Part shown: positions 42,257-50,044 of the stretch, piece by piece | Numbering within the stretch: the stretch's first letter is position 1 | Layout of the letters: every line of letters begins with the position of its first letter | Assembly: GCA_015056765.1 (NCBI GenBank) | Contig: SVFQ01000002.1 | Coordinates: 62,001 to 126,000 of the forward strand | DNA: 64,000 nucleotides | Direction of reading: 5' to 3' | Source of the DNA: Lachnospiraceae bacterium | GTDB lineage: Bacteria > Bacillota > Clostridia > Lachnospirales > Lachnospiraceae | The notes under the pieces: model-generated | What the model saw: only the letters and a program-made list of their open reading frames with translations | The model's database searches: none | What the model was told of the DNA's origin: nothing | Position numbers and translations under genes: made by a program

Positions 42257-43813
42257 TTACAATTGAATATCAAAATCATCTTCGTCAGAAATCTCTACAT
42301 CGAAATGTAAATCTTCTTCCTTGACTTCCTTCGCATAATCCATGCCCTTGCGCTCTCTCTTTTTCGGAACAGGGAGTGGATTGGGAAGTGGCATGCCAGG
42401 TGCTATTTTTTCTTCTTTTTTCTCATCTATCGGATTGATCACCGTCACAGGATTTGCCTCTTCTTCCGCTTCTTCAGCTTCTATTTCCTCAATATTCTTA
42501 ATCAAAGGCTCTTTCTCTGCATTTTCTTTCCCTTCTTCTTCCTGCTTTACAGAGTTTTCCTCTTCATAGACTGCACCAAAAGGAATCAACATGCCTGTAA
42601 AACCAAGACTTGCAAGTAATGCAAAATAAAAGGTCAGTACGCCTTCCATAGGCGTTAAATTAAGCAGAAAAATCTCTGCAGCAAATAGCAGTAAGAAGCC
42701 AAAGCAGTGGATGGTTATGCGATTTCTTTTTTCAAAAAGAAATGACCAAACACTTAGCATCATAAATCCAAAGATTACCAGGGAAATATAGGAATTCGCA
42801 GTAATCTCATAGGACGGAATAAGCCATTCTTTGTCATAAGTGTACTGGCTTTTGTATTGTAAAAAACTATTGGCAAAATTAAGTCCATTCTGAAAATAAT
42901 AGCCGCCGCCCCAAAGGCCAAGTACATAACCGCATACAGCGCCTAAATACTCCAAAAGAGTAAGGACACATAAAGATTTTCTGCAGTCTTTATTGTCTTT
43001 CAGGAAAAATACTCCCGGTAGTAAAAACAAAAGGACTGCCATTCTAAGGTCAAGGTAAATTCCCAGACCCACCATAAAACCGGCAAATACACTATACAGA
43101 TAAGTCCCTACTGCATCCTCTTCTCCTAATCGATAGCTTTCCATAAGCTTTGAAATAAAGGATAAGCAGGCAGCAAATAGGAATAAGCCAAATACGCCCG
43201 GCGTCATGGTAAAAATCAGGTGCGTCATATGTGGTAAAAAACCAAGTAATGCAATGGTAATGGTAGCTGTCAGTCCACCACAAAGTCTTCTAATGGAAAA
43301 CAGCATCATAACAAGCGTGCAAAAATAAAGGCAAATATCAAATACAACACCTACTAACGGATTATTGCCAAGTAGGAAGAAAAGACCATGAAGAACCAAA
43401 ATATATAGGTTTTCCAGTCCATTGGCCAAAAACTCAATTTTCTCATTGGTAGCAAAAATCATGGCACTTTGGTAAAAAGTACCATCTGTAATCACAATCG
43501 GTCTATTGTTGTAGACAAAGAGGATTAATCTTGCAATGACACCTACCAAAACAAGAGTAGGCAGCACAAAGATGGTAATTTTACTTTCGTCGATTCTTTT
43601 CAGATTCCATTTTTTTGCTAGAAATGCTTTGCTAAGGAAATAAAGCACAATAAAGAATAGTGCAAATGCACTAGCCGAAAGAATTGCATATACAGATTGT
43701 CCCCCACATAAAGTGAGCGCGACTGCATAGGATACAGTCGCGTAGAGTCCCCCAATTACCAGTAAGCTAAGGACCCATATAAAAAAACTTAGAACCGTTT
43801 TCTTAGTTTGCAT
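42257..43813 (-). CDS. Polytopic membrane protein, GT-C-like, with acidic cytoplasmic tail; function unknown
   Basis: Residues about 1-420 hold 11-12 membrane segments; the early outside loop between segments ('NNRPIVITDGTFYQSAM') has an Asp at the place where GT-C glycosyltransferases keep a catalytic acid. The last 100 residues are hydrophilic and Glu-rich, ending in 'PLPNPLPVPKKRERKGMDY' and an acidic 'EISDEDDFDIQL' tail. It follows the GT2 gene at 43825-44772 by 11 bases, so the pair could act like GtrB/GtrC: one loading sugar onto lipid carrier, the other transferring it outside. Family assignment is tentative. Confidence 0.6.
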   Translation of the reverse strand: MQTKKTVLSFFIWVLSLLVIGGLYATVSYAVALTLCGGQSVYAILSASAFALFFIVLYFLSKAFLAKKWNLKRIDESKITIFVLPTLVLVGVIARLILFVYNNRPIVITDGTFYQSAMIFATNEKIEFLANGLENLYILVLHGLFFLLGNNPLVGVVFDICLYFCTLVMMLFSIRRLCGGLTATITIALLGFLPHMTHLIFTMTPGVFGLFLFAACLSFISKLMESYRLGEEDAVGTYLYSVFAGFMVGLGIYLDLRMAVLLFLLPGVFFLKDNKDCRKSLCVLTLLEYLGAVCGYVLGLWGGGYYFQNGLNFANSFLQYKSQYTYDKEWLIPSYEITANSYISLVIFGFMMLSVWSFLFEKRNRITIHCFGFLLLFAAEIFLLNLTPMEGVLTFYFALLASLGFTGMLIPFGAVYEEENSVKQEEEGKENAEKEPLIKNIEEIEAEEAEEEANPVTVINPIDEKKEEKIAPGMPLPNPLPVPKKRERKGMDYAKEVKEEDLHFDVEISDEDDFDIQL

Positions 43814-43824
43814 CAAAAGTCAGC

Positions 43825-44772
43825 TTACCTTTCATTTAAAAATGTTTCGATATGATAACGAGGTCTTTGTTTAACCTCTAAATAAATCTTTCCAATGTAT
43901 TTTCCAATCAGGCCTACACTAAGAAGCTGTACACCACCCAGGAACCAAATGGAAAGGATTAAACTGGTCCAGCCTTCCGTTACATTGCCGGTAAAATAGC
44001 TGATGAAAGCATAAATTGCAGCAATGATGGAAAGGAATGTAATCACACCACCAATCGTTGCAATAAAATCGATAGGTTTCACGCTAAAGGAAGAAATGCC
44101 ATTAAAGGCCAGAGCCAGCATCTTCTTCAATGGATATTTGGACTCTCCGGCTACACGTTCCTTACGCTCATAGAATACCTGACCTGTCTGGAATCCAATC
44201 AGCGGCACAAGGCCACGAAGAAACAGGTTGCTTTCTTTGTATTTTGCAAATTCCACTAACGCCTTTTTAGACATCAAACGGAAGTCCGCATGGTTATAAA
44301 CGGTTTTTACACCCATAGCAGCCATTACTTTATAAAAGCCCTGGGCGGTAGTTCTTTTGAAGAAAGAATCAGAAGATCTGTCATTACGAACACCATACAC
44401 GATCTCACAGCCTTCATGAAACTTATCAATCATTTCTTCAATGACGGCGGTATCATCCTGCAAATCTGCATCAATAGAAACAGTGACATCGCTATAATCC
44501 TTTGCAGTTAAAAGACCGGCTGTTAAAGCGAACTGATGGCCAACATTACCTGCAAGTTTCAGGCCCTTAATCTGAGGATATTTCTCATATTCTGCCCGGA
44601 TCAGTTCCCAAGTATTATCTTTGCTTCCATCATCTACGAAAAGTACATAGCTATCTTCCGCAATTTTTCCTTTTGCCACCAAATCAGCCAGAACCTGGCG
44701 AAGGGCTTCAGAGCTGATTTTTATCACTTCTTTTTCATTATAGCAAGGTACTACAATAGCAAGTCTATCCAT
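43825..44772 (-). CDS. Family 2 glycosyltransferase, DPM1/GtrB-like, membrane-anchored
   Basis: A 315-residue GT2 enzyme with 'LAIVVPCYNEKEVI', the nucleotide-sugar motif 'LFVDDGSKDNTWELI', the metal site 'VTVSIDADLQDDTAVIEEMI', and two C-terminal membrane segments (about 230-260 and 268-295). This is the architecture of enzymes such as GtrB that transfer a sugar from NDP to undecaprenyl phosphate. The sugar is unknown. The adjacent polytopic gene is a plausible partner. Start after GGGAG with long spacing. Confidence 0.88.
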   Translation of the reverse strand: MDRLAIVVPCYNEKEVIKISSEALRQVLADLVAKGKIAEDSYVLFVDDGSKDNTWELIRAEYEKYPQIKGLKLAGNVGHQFALTAGLLTAKDYSDVTVSIDADLQDDTAVIEEMIDKFHEGCEIVYGVRNDRSSDSFFKRTTAQGFYKVMAAMGVKTVYNHADFRLMSKKALVEFAKYKESNLFLRGLVPLIGFQTGQVFYERKERVAGESKYPLKKMLALAFNGISSFSVKPIDFIATIGGVITFLSIIAAIYAFISYFTGNVTEGWTSLILSIWFLGGVQLLSVGLIGKYIGKIYLEVKQRPRYHIETFLNER

Positions 44773-44806
44773 ACTTAATCAAATCTCCCTGAGTGATTCT
44801 TTCACT

Positions 44807-45730
44807 CTAATGAATGTACTGTTTTTTAAGCTTTTCCACCATGTCACAATAAAGTTTCTTGCAACGAGGCAAATCACCTGTACGTATTGCAACCACGCAT
44901 GGCAAAATATAGTTCATCCAAAGATCACGATAAATGTCTTCTTTATCGGAACATCTATCAATACGTTTCACGATTGTAGGTGCAATATCATAATACTCGT
45001 TAATCAAGGTTTCACCATCCGGCTCCTTCTGTAAAAAGCCATCCCGGAACCCCTTAATCAATCTAAGTTCTTCACAATCTCTACCTTTATCAAGTCCTAC
45101 GCACACTGCTGTTGTGACATAGCAAAGTTTCTTATGGAAGCCCTCCATAATAGAATCAAAATCAGACGCTTCGATTTTGCTTTCTTTGAAGGATTCTCCC
45201 CATACCTTTGCGATGTAATTACAAAGCTCATCTGCAGCAGGAAGACTTATTTCTTTTAAAGCCGGAAGCACATAGATAACCATAAACATATTACGGTCCA
45301 TCTGCTTTGCATATTTTTCCCTCTTTTTAGGCTCTGCTTCCAGATTTTTCTCCTGTAGTTTTACAAATTGCTTTGTAATCTGAGCAAAAATATCTTTTTT
45401 CTGTTCTTCATCTGCATGCAGAAGTGCCACACGAACAGCTGTGAAGAAGTCATAATGATCCTTTTTGTAGGTTTCAAAAAGATCCGCATAGGTATCTTTG
45501 GAAAACTTGCGAACCATTTCCCCTTCACCGGCAAACAGTCTTTCGTCCATTTGTAACAAAGCTTTGCCTAAGGCCTTTTCCGCTTCCTCTTTGCTTTTAT
45601 CGCCAGAGGTTACCGCGCCGTTTTCCAAAAGAATGTCTTTTCCACAGAACATACAGATAATCTGGCTTCTGTCTTTCGGAACCGACATTTCCTCACCACA
45701 ATGTGGACATCTGATATCGATTTTATCCAT
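44807..45730 (-). CDS. Zinc-ribbon protein of unknown function
   Basis: A soluble 307-residue protein. An N-terminal zinc ribbon (CPHCGEEMSVPKDR ... CMFCGKD; Cys8, Cys11, Cys26, Cys29) is followed by a mostly helical region of about 250 residues with no domain I can recognise. It contains conserved-looking 'YDFFTAVRVALLHADEEQKK' and 'LWMNYILPCVVAIRTGDLPR' stretches. It lies 15 bases before yebC and 35 after the GT2 gene end. No enzyme motif is visible. Confidence 0.7.
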   Translation of the reverse strand: MDKIDIRCPHCGEEMSVPKDRSQIICMFCGKDILLENGAVTSGDKSKEEAEKALGKALLQMDERLFAGEGEMVRKFSKDTYADLFETYKKDHYDFFTAVRVALLHADEEQKKDIFAQITKQFVKLQEKNLEAEPKKREKYAKQMDRNMFMVIYVLPALKEISLPAADELCNYIAKVWGESFKESKIEASDFDSIMEGFHKKLCYVTTAVCVGLDKGRDCEELRLIKGFRDGFLQKEPDGETLINEYYDIAPTIVKRIDRCSDKEDIYRDLWMNYILPCVVAIRTGDLPRCKKLYCDMVEKLKKQYIH

Positions 45731-45744
45731 AGTAAAGTCCTATA

Positions 45745-46482
45745 TTATTCGTCTGTTTCAGCCCAGTTATGATATACAGCCTGTACATCATCATCTTCAT
45801 CCAAAAGATCTAAGGTACGATTCAGCTGTTTGATAGCATCCGAATCAGTGAGTTCCACATAATTCTGAGGAATCATGTTAACATCTGCAGATACCATTTT
45901 GATACCCTGAGCCTCTAATGCTTCGCGAACTTTTTCAAGTTCATCCGGATCAGTCAAGATTTCGAAGGAGTCTTCGTCTTCCTTCACATCATCAGCGCCT
46001 GCATCCAAAGCAGCCATCATCATAGAGTCAGCATCTAAATCGCACTCTTCTTTATCGATGAAAATCTGACCCTTTTTATCAAACATGTAAGATACACAGC
46101 CAGGAGTACCAATGTTACCGCTACCCTTTGTGAATGCGCTTCTTACGTTTGCTGCTGTTCTGTTTTTATTATCTGTTAAAGCGTCAACGATGATTGCGAT
46201 ACCGTTTGGTCCGTATCCTTCGTAGGTTACATATTCATAGTTTACATTGCCATCTTCACCGGCAGCTTTCTTAATACCACGTTCAATGGTATCGTTAGGC
46301 ATGTTATTGGATTTTGCTTTCGCAATAACCTGCGCAAGTTTAAAGTTATTAGCAGGGTCCGGACCGCCTTCTTTTACTGCTACGGCGATTTCTCTACCAA
46401 TGATGGTAAAAATCTTGCCCTTTGCTGCATCGTTTTTCTCTTTTTTGTGCTTGATATTTGCGAACTTAGAATGTCCTGACAT
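45745..46482 (-). CDS. yebC: YebC/TACO1-family protein
   Basis: The 245 residues match the family throughout: 'MSGHSKFANIKHKKEKNDAA', 'GKIFTIIGREI', 'NNMPNDTIERGIKKAAGE', 'YEGYGPNGIAIIVD' and 'NRTAANVRSAFTKGSGNIG'. Members were first annotated as transcriptional regulators; recent work on YebC and TACO1 points to a role in translation through proline stretches. Start after AAGGAG. Confidence 0.95.
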   Translation of the reverse strand: MSGHSKFANIKHKKEKNDAAKGKIFTIIGREIAVAVKEGGPDPANNFKLAQVIAKAKSNNMPNDTIERGIKKAAGEDGNVNYEYVTYEGYGPNGIAIIVDALTDNKNRTAANVRSAFTKGSGNIGTPGCVSYMFDKKGQIFIDKEECDLDADSMMMAALDAGADDVKEDEDSFEILTDPDELEKVREALEAQGIKMVSADVNMIPQNYVELTDSDAIKQLNRTLDLLDEDDDVQAVYHNWAETDE

Positions 46483-46493
46483 AGTAAATCTCC

Positions 46494-47387
46494 TTATTTC
46501 TCACCATTCTCGGTGTCTTTTTTTTCTAATTTTCTAACAGTAACTTTGTCTATTTTATGGTTCTTCACTTTCATGATTTGGAATAGATATCCATCTACTT
46601 CCACAGAGAATTGATCTCCCACCTCCGGGATGCGATCCATCTTAGAAATCATAAAACCATTCATGGTATCAAAGAACTCCTCATCAAAAGAAATGCCAAA
46701 CTGTTTCTCTAAATCCTCCAGTTTTGACATTCCATCGATTACGAATCGGTCTTGTCCTTTTTGCTGAATTTGGTTTTGCTCTTCGTCGTATTCATCCTTG
46801 ATATCACCGACGATTTCTTCTAAGATATCCTCCATAGCTATGAGGCCTGCTGTCTGTCCATACTCATCGATTACGATTACCATTTGGCTTTTGCTGTGTT
46901 GCATCTGCCTGAACAGTTCATCGATTTTTCTAGTTTCCGGAACGTACTGTACCTCTCGGATCAGACCATCAATATCCTTTAAGGCCTTATCCCTTTGGTC
47001 TTCATTCTGACACTCACGACAGACATCCTTCAAATGTACGATTCCCTGCACTTTATCAATGTTTTCTTCATAGACAGGAAAACGGCTGTAATTGCTATCC
47101 AGCATAAAATGAAGGGCATCCTCCAGTGTCATCACATCTTCAATACCGGTGATTTGCGTACGATGCGTCATAATATCTCTTGCTTCCTTATCATCCAAAG
47201 CAAAGATACCAGCAATCATTTGCGCCTCGCCGTCTTCTATGGCACCAGTTTCCTGTCCTTCATTCACCATGGTCAAAATGTCTTCTTCAAATTCATCTTG
47301 TCCATTATTTCTTTTTAGCTTATCAAACCACTTTTTTAGAGGGGCTTGTTTCGGGTGACCCTTACTGTCCGGGTTACCATCACTCAT
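46494..47387 (-). CDS. CBS-domain protein of the hemolysin C / CorC family (soluble form)
   Basis: A 297-residue protein with a pair of CBS domains (about 75-195; 'IMTHRTQITGIED', 'IVHLKDV', 'GQTAGLIAMEDILEEIVGDI') and a C-terminal CorC_HlyC transporter-associated domain. It has no DUF21 membrane domain, unlike longer family members, so it resembles E. coli CorC, linked to magnesium and cobalt efflux. The hydrophilic N-terminus (about 1-50) is unassigned. The name hemolysin is historical. Start after GGAGATGAG. Confidence 0.9.
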   Translation of the reverse strand: MSDGNPDSKGHPKQAPLKKWFDKLKRNNGQDEFEEDILTMVNEGQETGAIEDGEAQMIAGIFALDDKEARDIMTHRTQITGIEDVMTLEDALHFMLDSNYSRFPVYEENIDKVQGIVHLKDVCRECQNEDQRDKALKDIDGLIREVQYVPETRKIDELFRQMQHSKSQMVIVIDEYGQTAGLIAMEDILEEIVGDIKDEYDEEQNQIQQKGQDRFVIDGMSKLEDLEKQFGISFDEEFFDTMNGFMISKMDRIPEVGDQFSVEVDGYLFQIMKVKNHKIDKVTVRKLEKKDTENGEK

Positions 47388-47440
47388 TATCTCATCTCCA
47401 TTTCAAACAAAGAATACCATAGTAAATATATCATTTTCTC

Positions 47441-48601
47441 TTATTCTTGTACAGATTCGATCTCTCCATTTTTGAAAAAGATACGAGGAATTCTTTTATC
47501 CAAATCGCAGGCAAACTCATAATTAAATCGGCCGGATAGATCCCCTAATTCCTCTAATGTGATCTTAGCATCTCCATCTTTACCGATCAAAGTCACTTCG
47601 TCATCCATCTTTGCTTCCGGCAAATCCGTCACATCTACCATGAATTGATCCATGCAAACTCTTCCCAGTATCGGAGCCTTCTTCCCATGAATGAGTACAT
47701 AGCCCTTGCTGGATAAACTACGAGGATAGCCATCCCCATATCCTACAGGAATAGTAGCCACAATGGTCTTTTTCTCTGTCACATATGTGCCACCGTAACT
47801 AATGGGTACCCCGGCTTCCACTTCCTTGATATAGGCAATGTGGCTCTTTAATTCCAATGCGGGATGCAAATCCATTTTTTGAGATACATCAGCAGATGGC
47901 CACAAGCCATAGGTGGTGATACCGGCACGCACCATATCCAGATTTGCTTCCGGCATATCTAAAATACCAGCACTGTTACTTGCATGGCAAATCGGAATCT
48001 GCAATCCAAGTTCCTTTTTGATGCGTTCCGTAAAGTTTACAAATCTTTCCAACTGCTTTTTCGCAGCAGTTTTATCAGCTTCGTCAGCGGTTGCAAAATG
48101 CGTAAAGATTCCTTCTATCTCTATACCCGGCATAGCCATAACTTCCTTCACAAAAGAAAGCCCTTGGTCATTTGGCTGAATACCTACACGAGTCATGCCT
48201 GTATCCACTTTAATATGAACTTTGCACTTTTTATTAAGACGCAGAGCGGTATCAGAAAGTTCTTTTGCTGAGTCTAACCGGAAAAGTGCCGGTCTGATTT
48301 GTTCCCGAACCAAATCCGGATAACTATAAGGGAATGTATGGCCTAAAATCAAAATTGCTTTATGAATACCGTTTTTGCGCAGCGTCAGGGCTTCTTCCAC
48401 TGTAGCTGTAGCATATCCAAACAGATACGGAAGGGCTTCCAAGGTCTTTGCAATAGGCAGCGCGCCATGGCCATATCCATCGGTCTTAATAACCGCAAGA
48501 AGCTTGGTACCTTCTTTGCAGTTTGCTTTCATACATTCCATATTATGTAAGATGCAATCCAGGTCTATTTTGGCGTAGACCCTTTCATATTTTTCTAACA
48601 T
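47441..48601 (-). CDS. alr: Alanine racemase
   Basis: A PLP enzyme that makes D-alanine for peptidoglycan. The PLP lysine is in 'LLAVIKTDGYGHGALPIA', the second catalytic Tyr in 'GVPISYGGTYVT', with 'RAGITTYGLWPS' and 'PILGRVCMDQFMVDVTDLP'. Length (386 aa) is standard. Start after AGAGAGG; a terminator precedes it, so it probably has its own promoter, but I found no convincing one in the short gap. Confidence 0.97.
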   Translation of the reverse strand: MLEKYERVYAKIDLDCILHNMECMKANCKEGTKLLAVIKTDGYGHGALPIAKTLEALPYLFGYATATVEEALTLRKNGIHKAILILGHTFPYSYPDLVREQIRPALFRLDSAKELSDTALRLNKKCKVHIKVDTGMTRVGIQPNDQGLSFVKEVMAMPGIEIEGIFTHFATADEADKTAAKKQLERFVNFTERIKKELGLQIPICHASNSAGILDMPEANLDMVRAGITTYGLWPSADVSQKMDLHPALELKSHIAYIKEVEAGVPISYGGTYVTEKKTIVATIPVGYGDGYPRSLSSKGYVLIHGKKAPILGRVCMDQFMVDVTDLPEAKMDDEVTLIGKDGDAKITLEELGDLSGRFNYEFACDLDKRIPRIFFKNGEIESVQE

Positions 48602-48619
48602 TAGTATGCCTCTCTTAAG

Positions 48620-48649
48620 ATAAGAATAAGCCCCGCCTCAAGGCAGGGC
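48620..48649 (-). terminator. Terminator after the rex / coiled-coil pair
   Basis: An 8-bp stem (minus strand GCCCTGCC-TTGA-GGCGGGGC, one G-U pair) at 48649-48630 is followed by TTATTCTTATCTT. The stem is strong and the tail only moderately T-rich. Confidence 0.75.
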
Positions 48650-48653
48650 CCAA

Positions 48654-49283
48654 TTATTTATTTCCCATTTTCGGTGGATTCACTGTTGGGTCATAACCCA
48701 TTTCAAACAAAGATAACGTATCATCACGGAAAAATTCCTTCATGAATACATACATGTTGTAATTCTCCACTTCGCTCTCTTGTTTCTTAATAATGTTTTG
48801 CTTTAATTCCACCTTAATGGCGCGAATCCAACGTTCGATTTCCGTAATTTTCTCTTCGTTGGTACCAAATCTTTCCTTACATGCTTCCATAGAAGCAAGC
48901 ATAAGTCTAAGATTTGCTTCTTTTAATCGAATGGGCAAATCCAGAAGCTCGTCTTTATACTCTTCCAGTTTCTCGTTGCATTCATCAACAAGCCTTTTTT
49001 TCTCACCGATTTCTTTTTCTACAGAAGTATCTTTCGTATCTTGAAAAGCATCCGTGAGATCCACAATCTCGTCCATCATCTGCTTTTTCAGGTTCTTTAC
49101 ATTTTTCACTTCTGTATTGAGCTTTCCCTGTTGCTTTAAAAGATCATTTACTTCATCTTCCAGTTTTGCAATCTCAGGACTCGCTTTTCCTTGAGAAAAA
49201 GCCTGATGCCATCTCAAATCCAGAGTTAAAATCGGAATTTCCTTTCCTTCTAAGGCTTTTATAAAAGCTTGCTCATCAGACAT
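48654..49283 (-). CDS. Coiled-coil protein coupled to rex; function unknown
   Basis: A 209-residue soluble protein. After a short N-terminal segment ('GKEIPILTLDLRWHQAF') most of the chain (about 35-175) is charged and heptad-like, predicting long helices or coiled coil, ending in 'FEMGYDPTVNPPKMGNK'. The start ATGTCTGA overlaps the rex stop by eight bases and has GGTGAAGG upstream, so it is translationally coupled to rex. No enzyme motif or membrane segment is seen. Coupling suggests a link to redox control, but that is inference. Confidence 0.7.
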   Translation of the reverse strand: MSDEQAFIKALEGKEIPILTLDLRWHQAFSQGKASPEIAKLEDEVNDLLKQQGKLNTEVKNVKNLKKQMMDEIVDLTDAFQDTKDTSVEKEIGEKKRLVDECNEKLEEYKDELLDLPIRLKEANLRLMLASMEACKERFGTNEEKITEIERWIRAIKVELKQNIIKKQESEVENYNMYVFMKEFFRDDTLSLFEMGYDPTVNPPKMGNK

Positions 49284-49926
49284 CTTCCTTCACCTTGTTC
49301 CCCATAGAATTCAAGTTATAAGACAGCTTAATCAGACTGTCTGACAAATGCACATTTTCAACAGGAATGTCCCCCGGCACGTTTAAATCGCAATGTGCGA
49401 AATTCCAGAATGCCTTTACCCCATACTTCACTAACTTATCAGCTACTTCAACAGCTGCTGTCTTGGGAATTGCAAGAACAGCAATGTCTATATTGTGTTC
49501 TTTTACAAAGCTTTCCATGGCTTCCATAGGCTGCACTGTCAAATGTCTGATTTGTTTTCCATATAATACAGGATTCTGATCAAAAATACCTTCAAACAAG
49601 AATCCTCTTCTTTCAAAGTTCATGTAATTTGCTAGGGCCTGTCCTAGATTGCCTGCACCAACTATAATCAAATGATGAGTTTGATCAAGGCCAAGGATCT
49701 TACCGATTTCTTCATACAAATACTGTACGTTGTATCCATATCCCTGCTGGCCAAAACCGCCAAAGTTGTTAAAGTCCTGTCTGATTTGAGACGCTGTCAC
49801 CTGCATCAGCACGCTAAGTTCTTGTGAGGAGATACGGTCTACTCCATCATCTTTTAATTCCCCAAGATATCTAAAATAACGAGGTAATCTGGAAATAACC
49901 GCTTGTGAGATTTCCTTATCAGCCAA
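49276..49926 (-). CDS. rex: Redox-sensing transcriptional repressor Rex
   Basis: A 216-residue repressor that senses the NADH/NAD+ ratio. The N-terminal winged helix has 'RISSQELSVLMQVTASQIR' and 'QDFNNFGGFGQQGYGYNV'; the Rossmann domain has 'LIIVGAGNLGQALANYMNF' and 'VLAIPKTAAVEVADKL'. The TTG start at 49926 is seven bases after GGGAGG. Its promoter overlaps a Rex-like site, suggesting autoregulation. Confidence 0.97.
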   Translation of the reverse strand: MADKEISQAVISRLPRYFRYLGELKDDGVDRISSQELSVLMQVTASQIRQDFNNFGGFGQQGYGYNVQYLYEEIGKILGLDQTHHLIIVGAGNLGQALANYMNFERRGFLFEGIFDQNPVLYGKQIRHLTVQPMEAMESFVKEHNIDIAVLAIPKTAAVEVADKLVKYGVKAFWNFAHCDLNVPGDIPVENVHLSDSLIKLSYNLNSMGNKVKEDV

Positions 49927-49959
49927 AACGCTACCTCCCTTATGTTTTCTTCCTTATCA

Positions 49960-49988
49960 AGTATACCTATTTGTTAAATTGATGTCAA
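49960..49988 (-). promoter_or_regulatory. Predicted rex promoter
   Basis: On the minus strand a consensus -35 TTGACA (49988-49983) is 17 bases from a -10 TATACT (49965-49960), about 34 bases before the rex TTG start. Confidence 0.75.
49971..49988. promoter_or_regulatory. Rex-like operator half-site in the rex promoter
   Basis: TTGTTAA-attg-ATGTCAA resembles the Rex consensus TTGTTAA-N4-TTAACAA: the left arm is perfect and the right arm matches four of seven positions. It covers the spacer and -35 of the rex promoter, a sensible place for autorepression. The imperfect second arm keeps this tentative. Confidence 0.45.
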
Positions 49989-50017
49989 TTGACACAGAGC
50001 CACAGAATTTGTAAACT
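49989..50017 (+). promoter_or_regulatory. Predicted promoter of the ABC-F gene
   Basis: TTGACA at 49989-49994 is 17 bases from TAAACT at 50012-50017. Its -35 abuts the rex -35 so that the two hexamers form the palindrome TGTCAATTGACA. Confidence 0.65.
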
Positions 50018-50044
50018 AACTGTGGCAGAAACAAGGAGAAAATC

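Noticed and set aside
44791-44807. Six-base-pair hairpin GAGTGA-TTCTT-TCACTC
   Set aside because: The stem is short and weak and no T-run follows on either strand; it also overlaps a stop codon. Not a convincing terminator.
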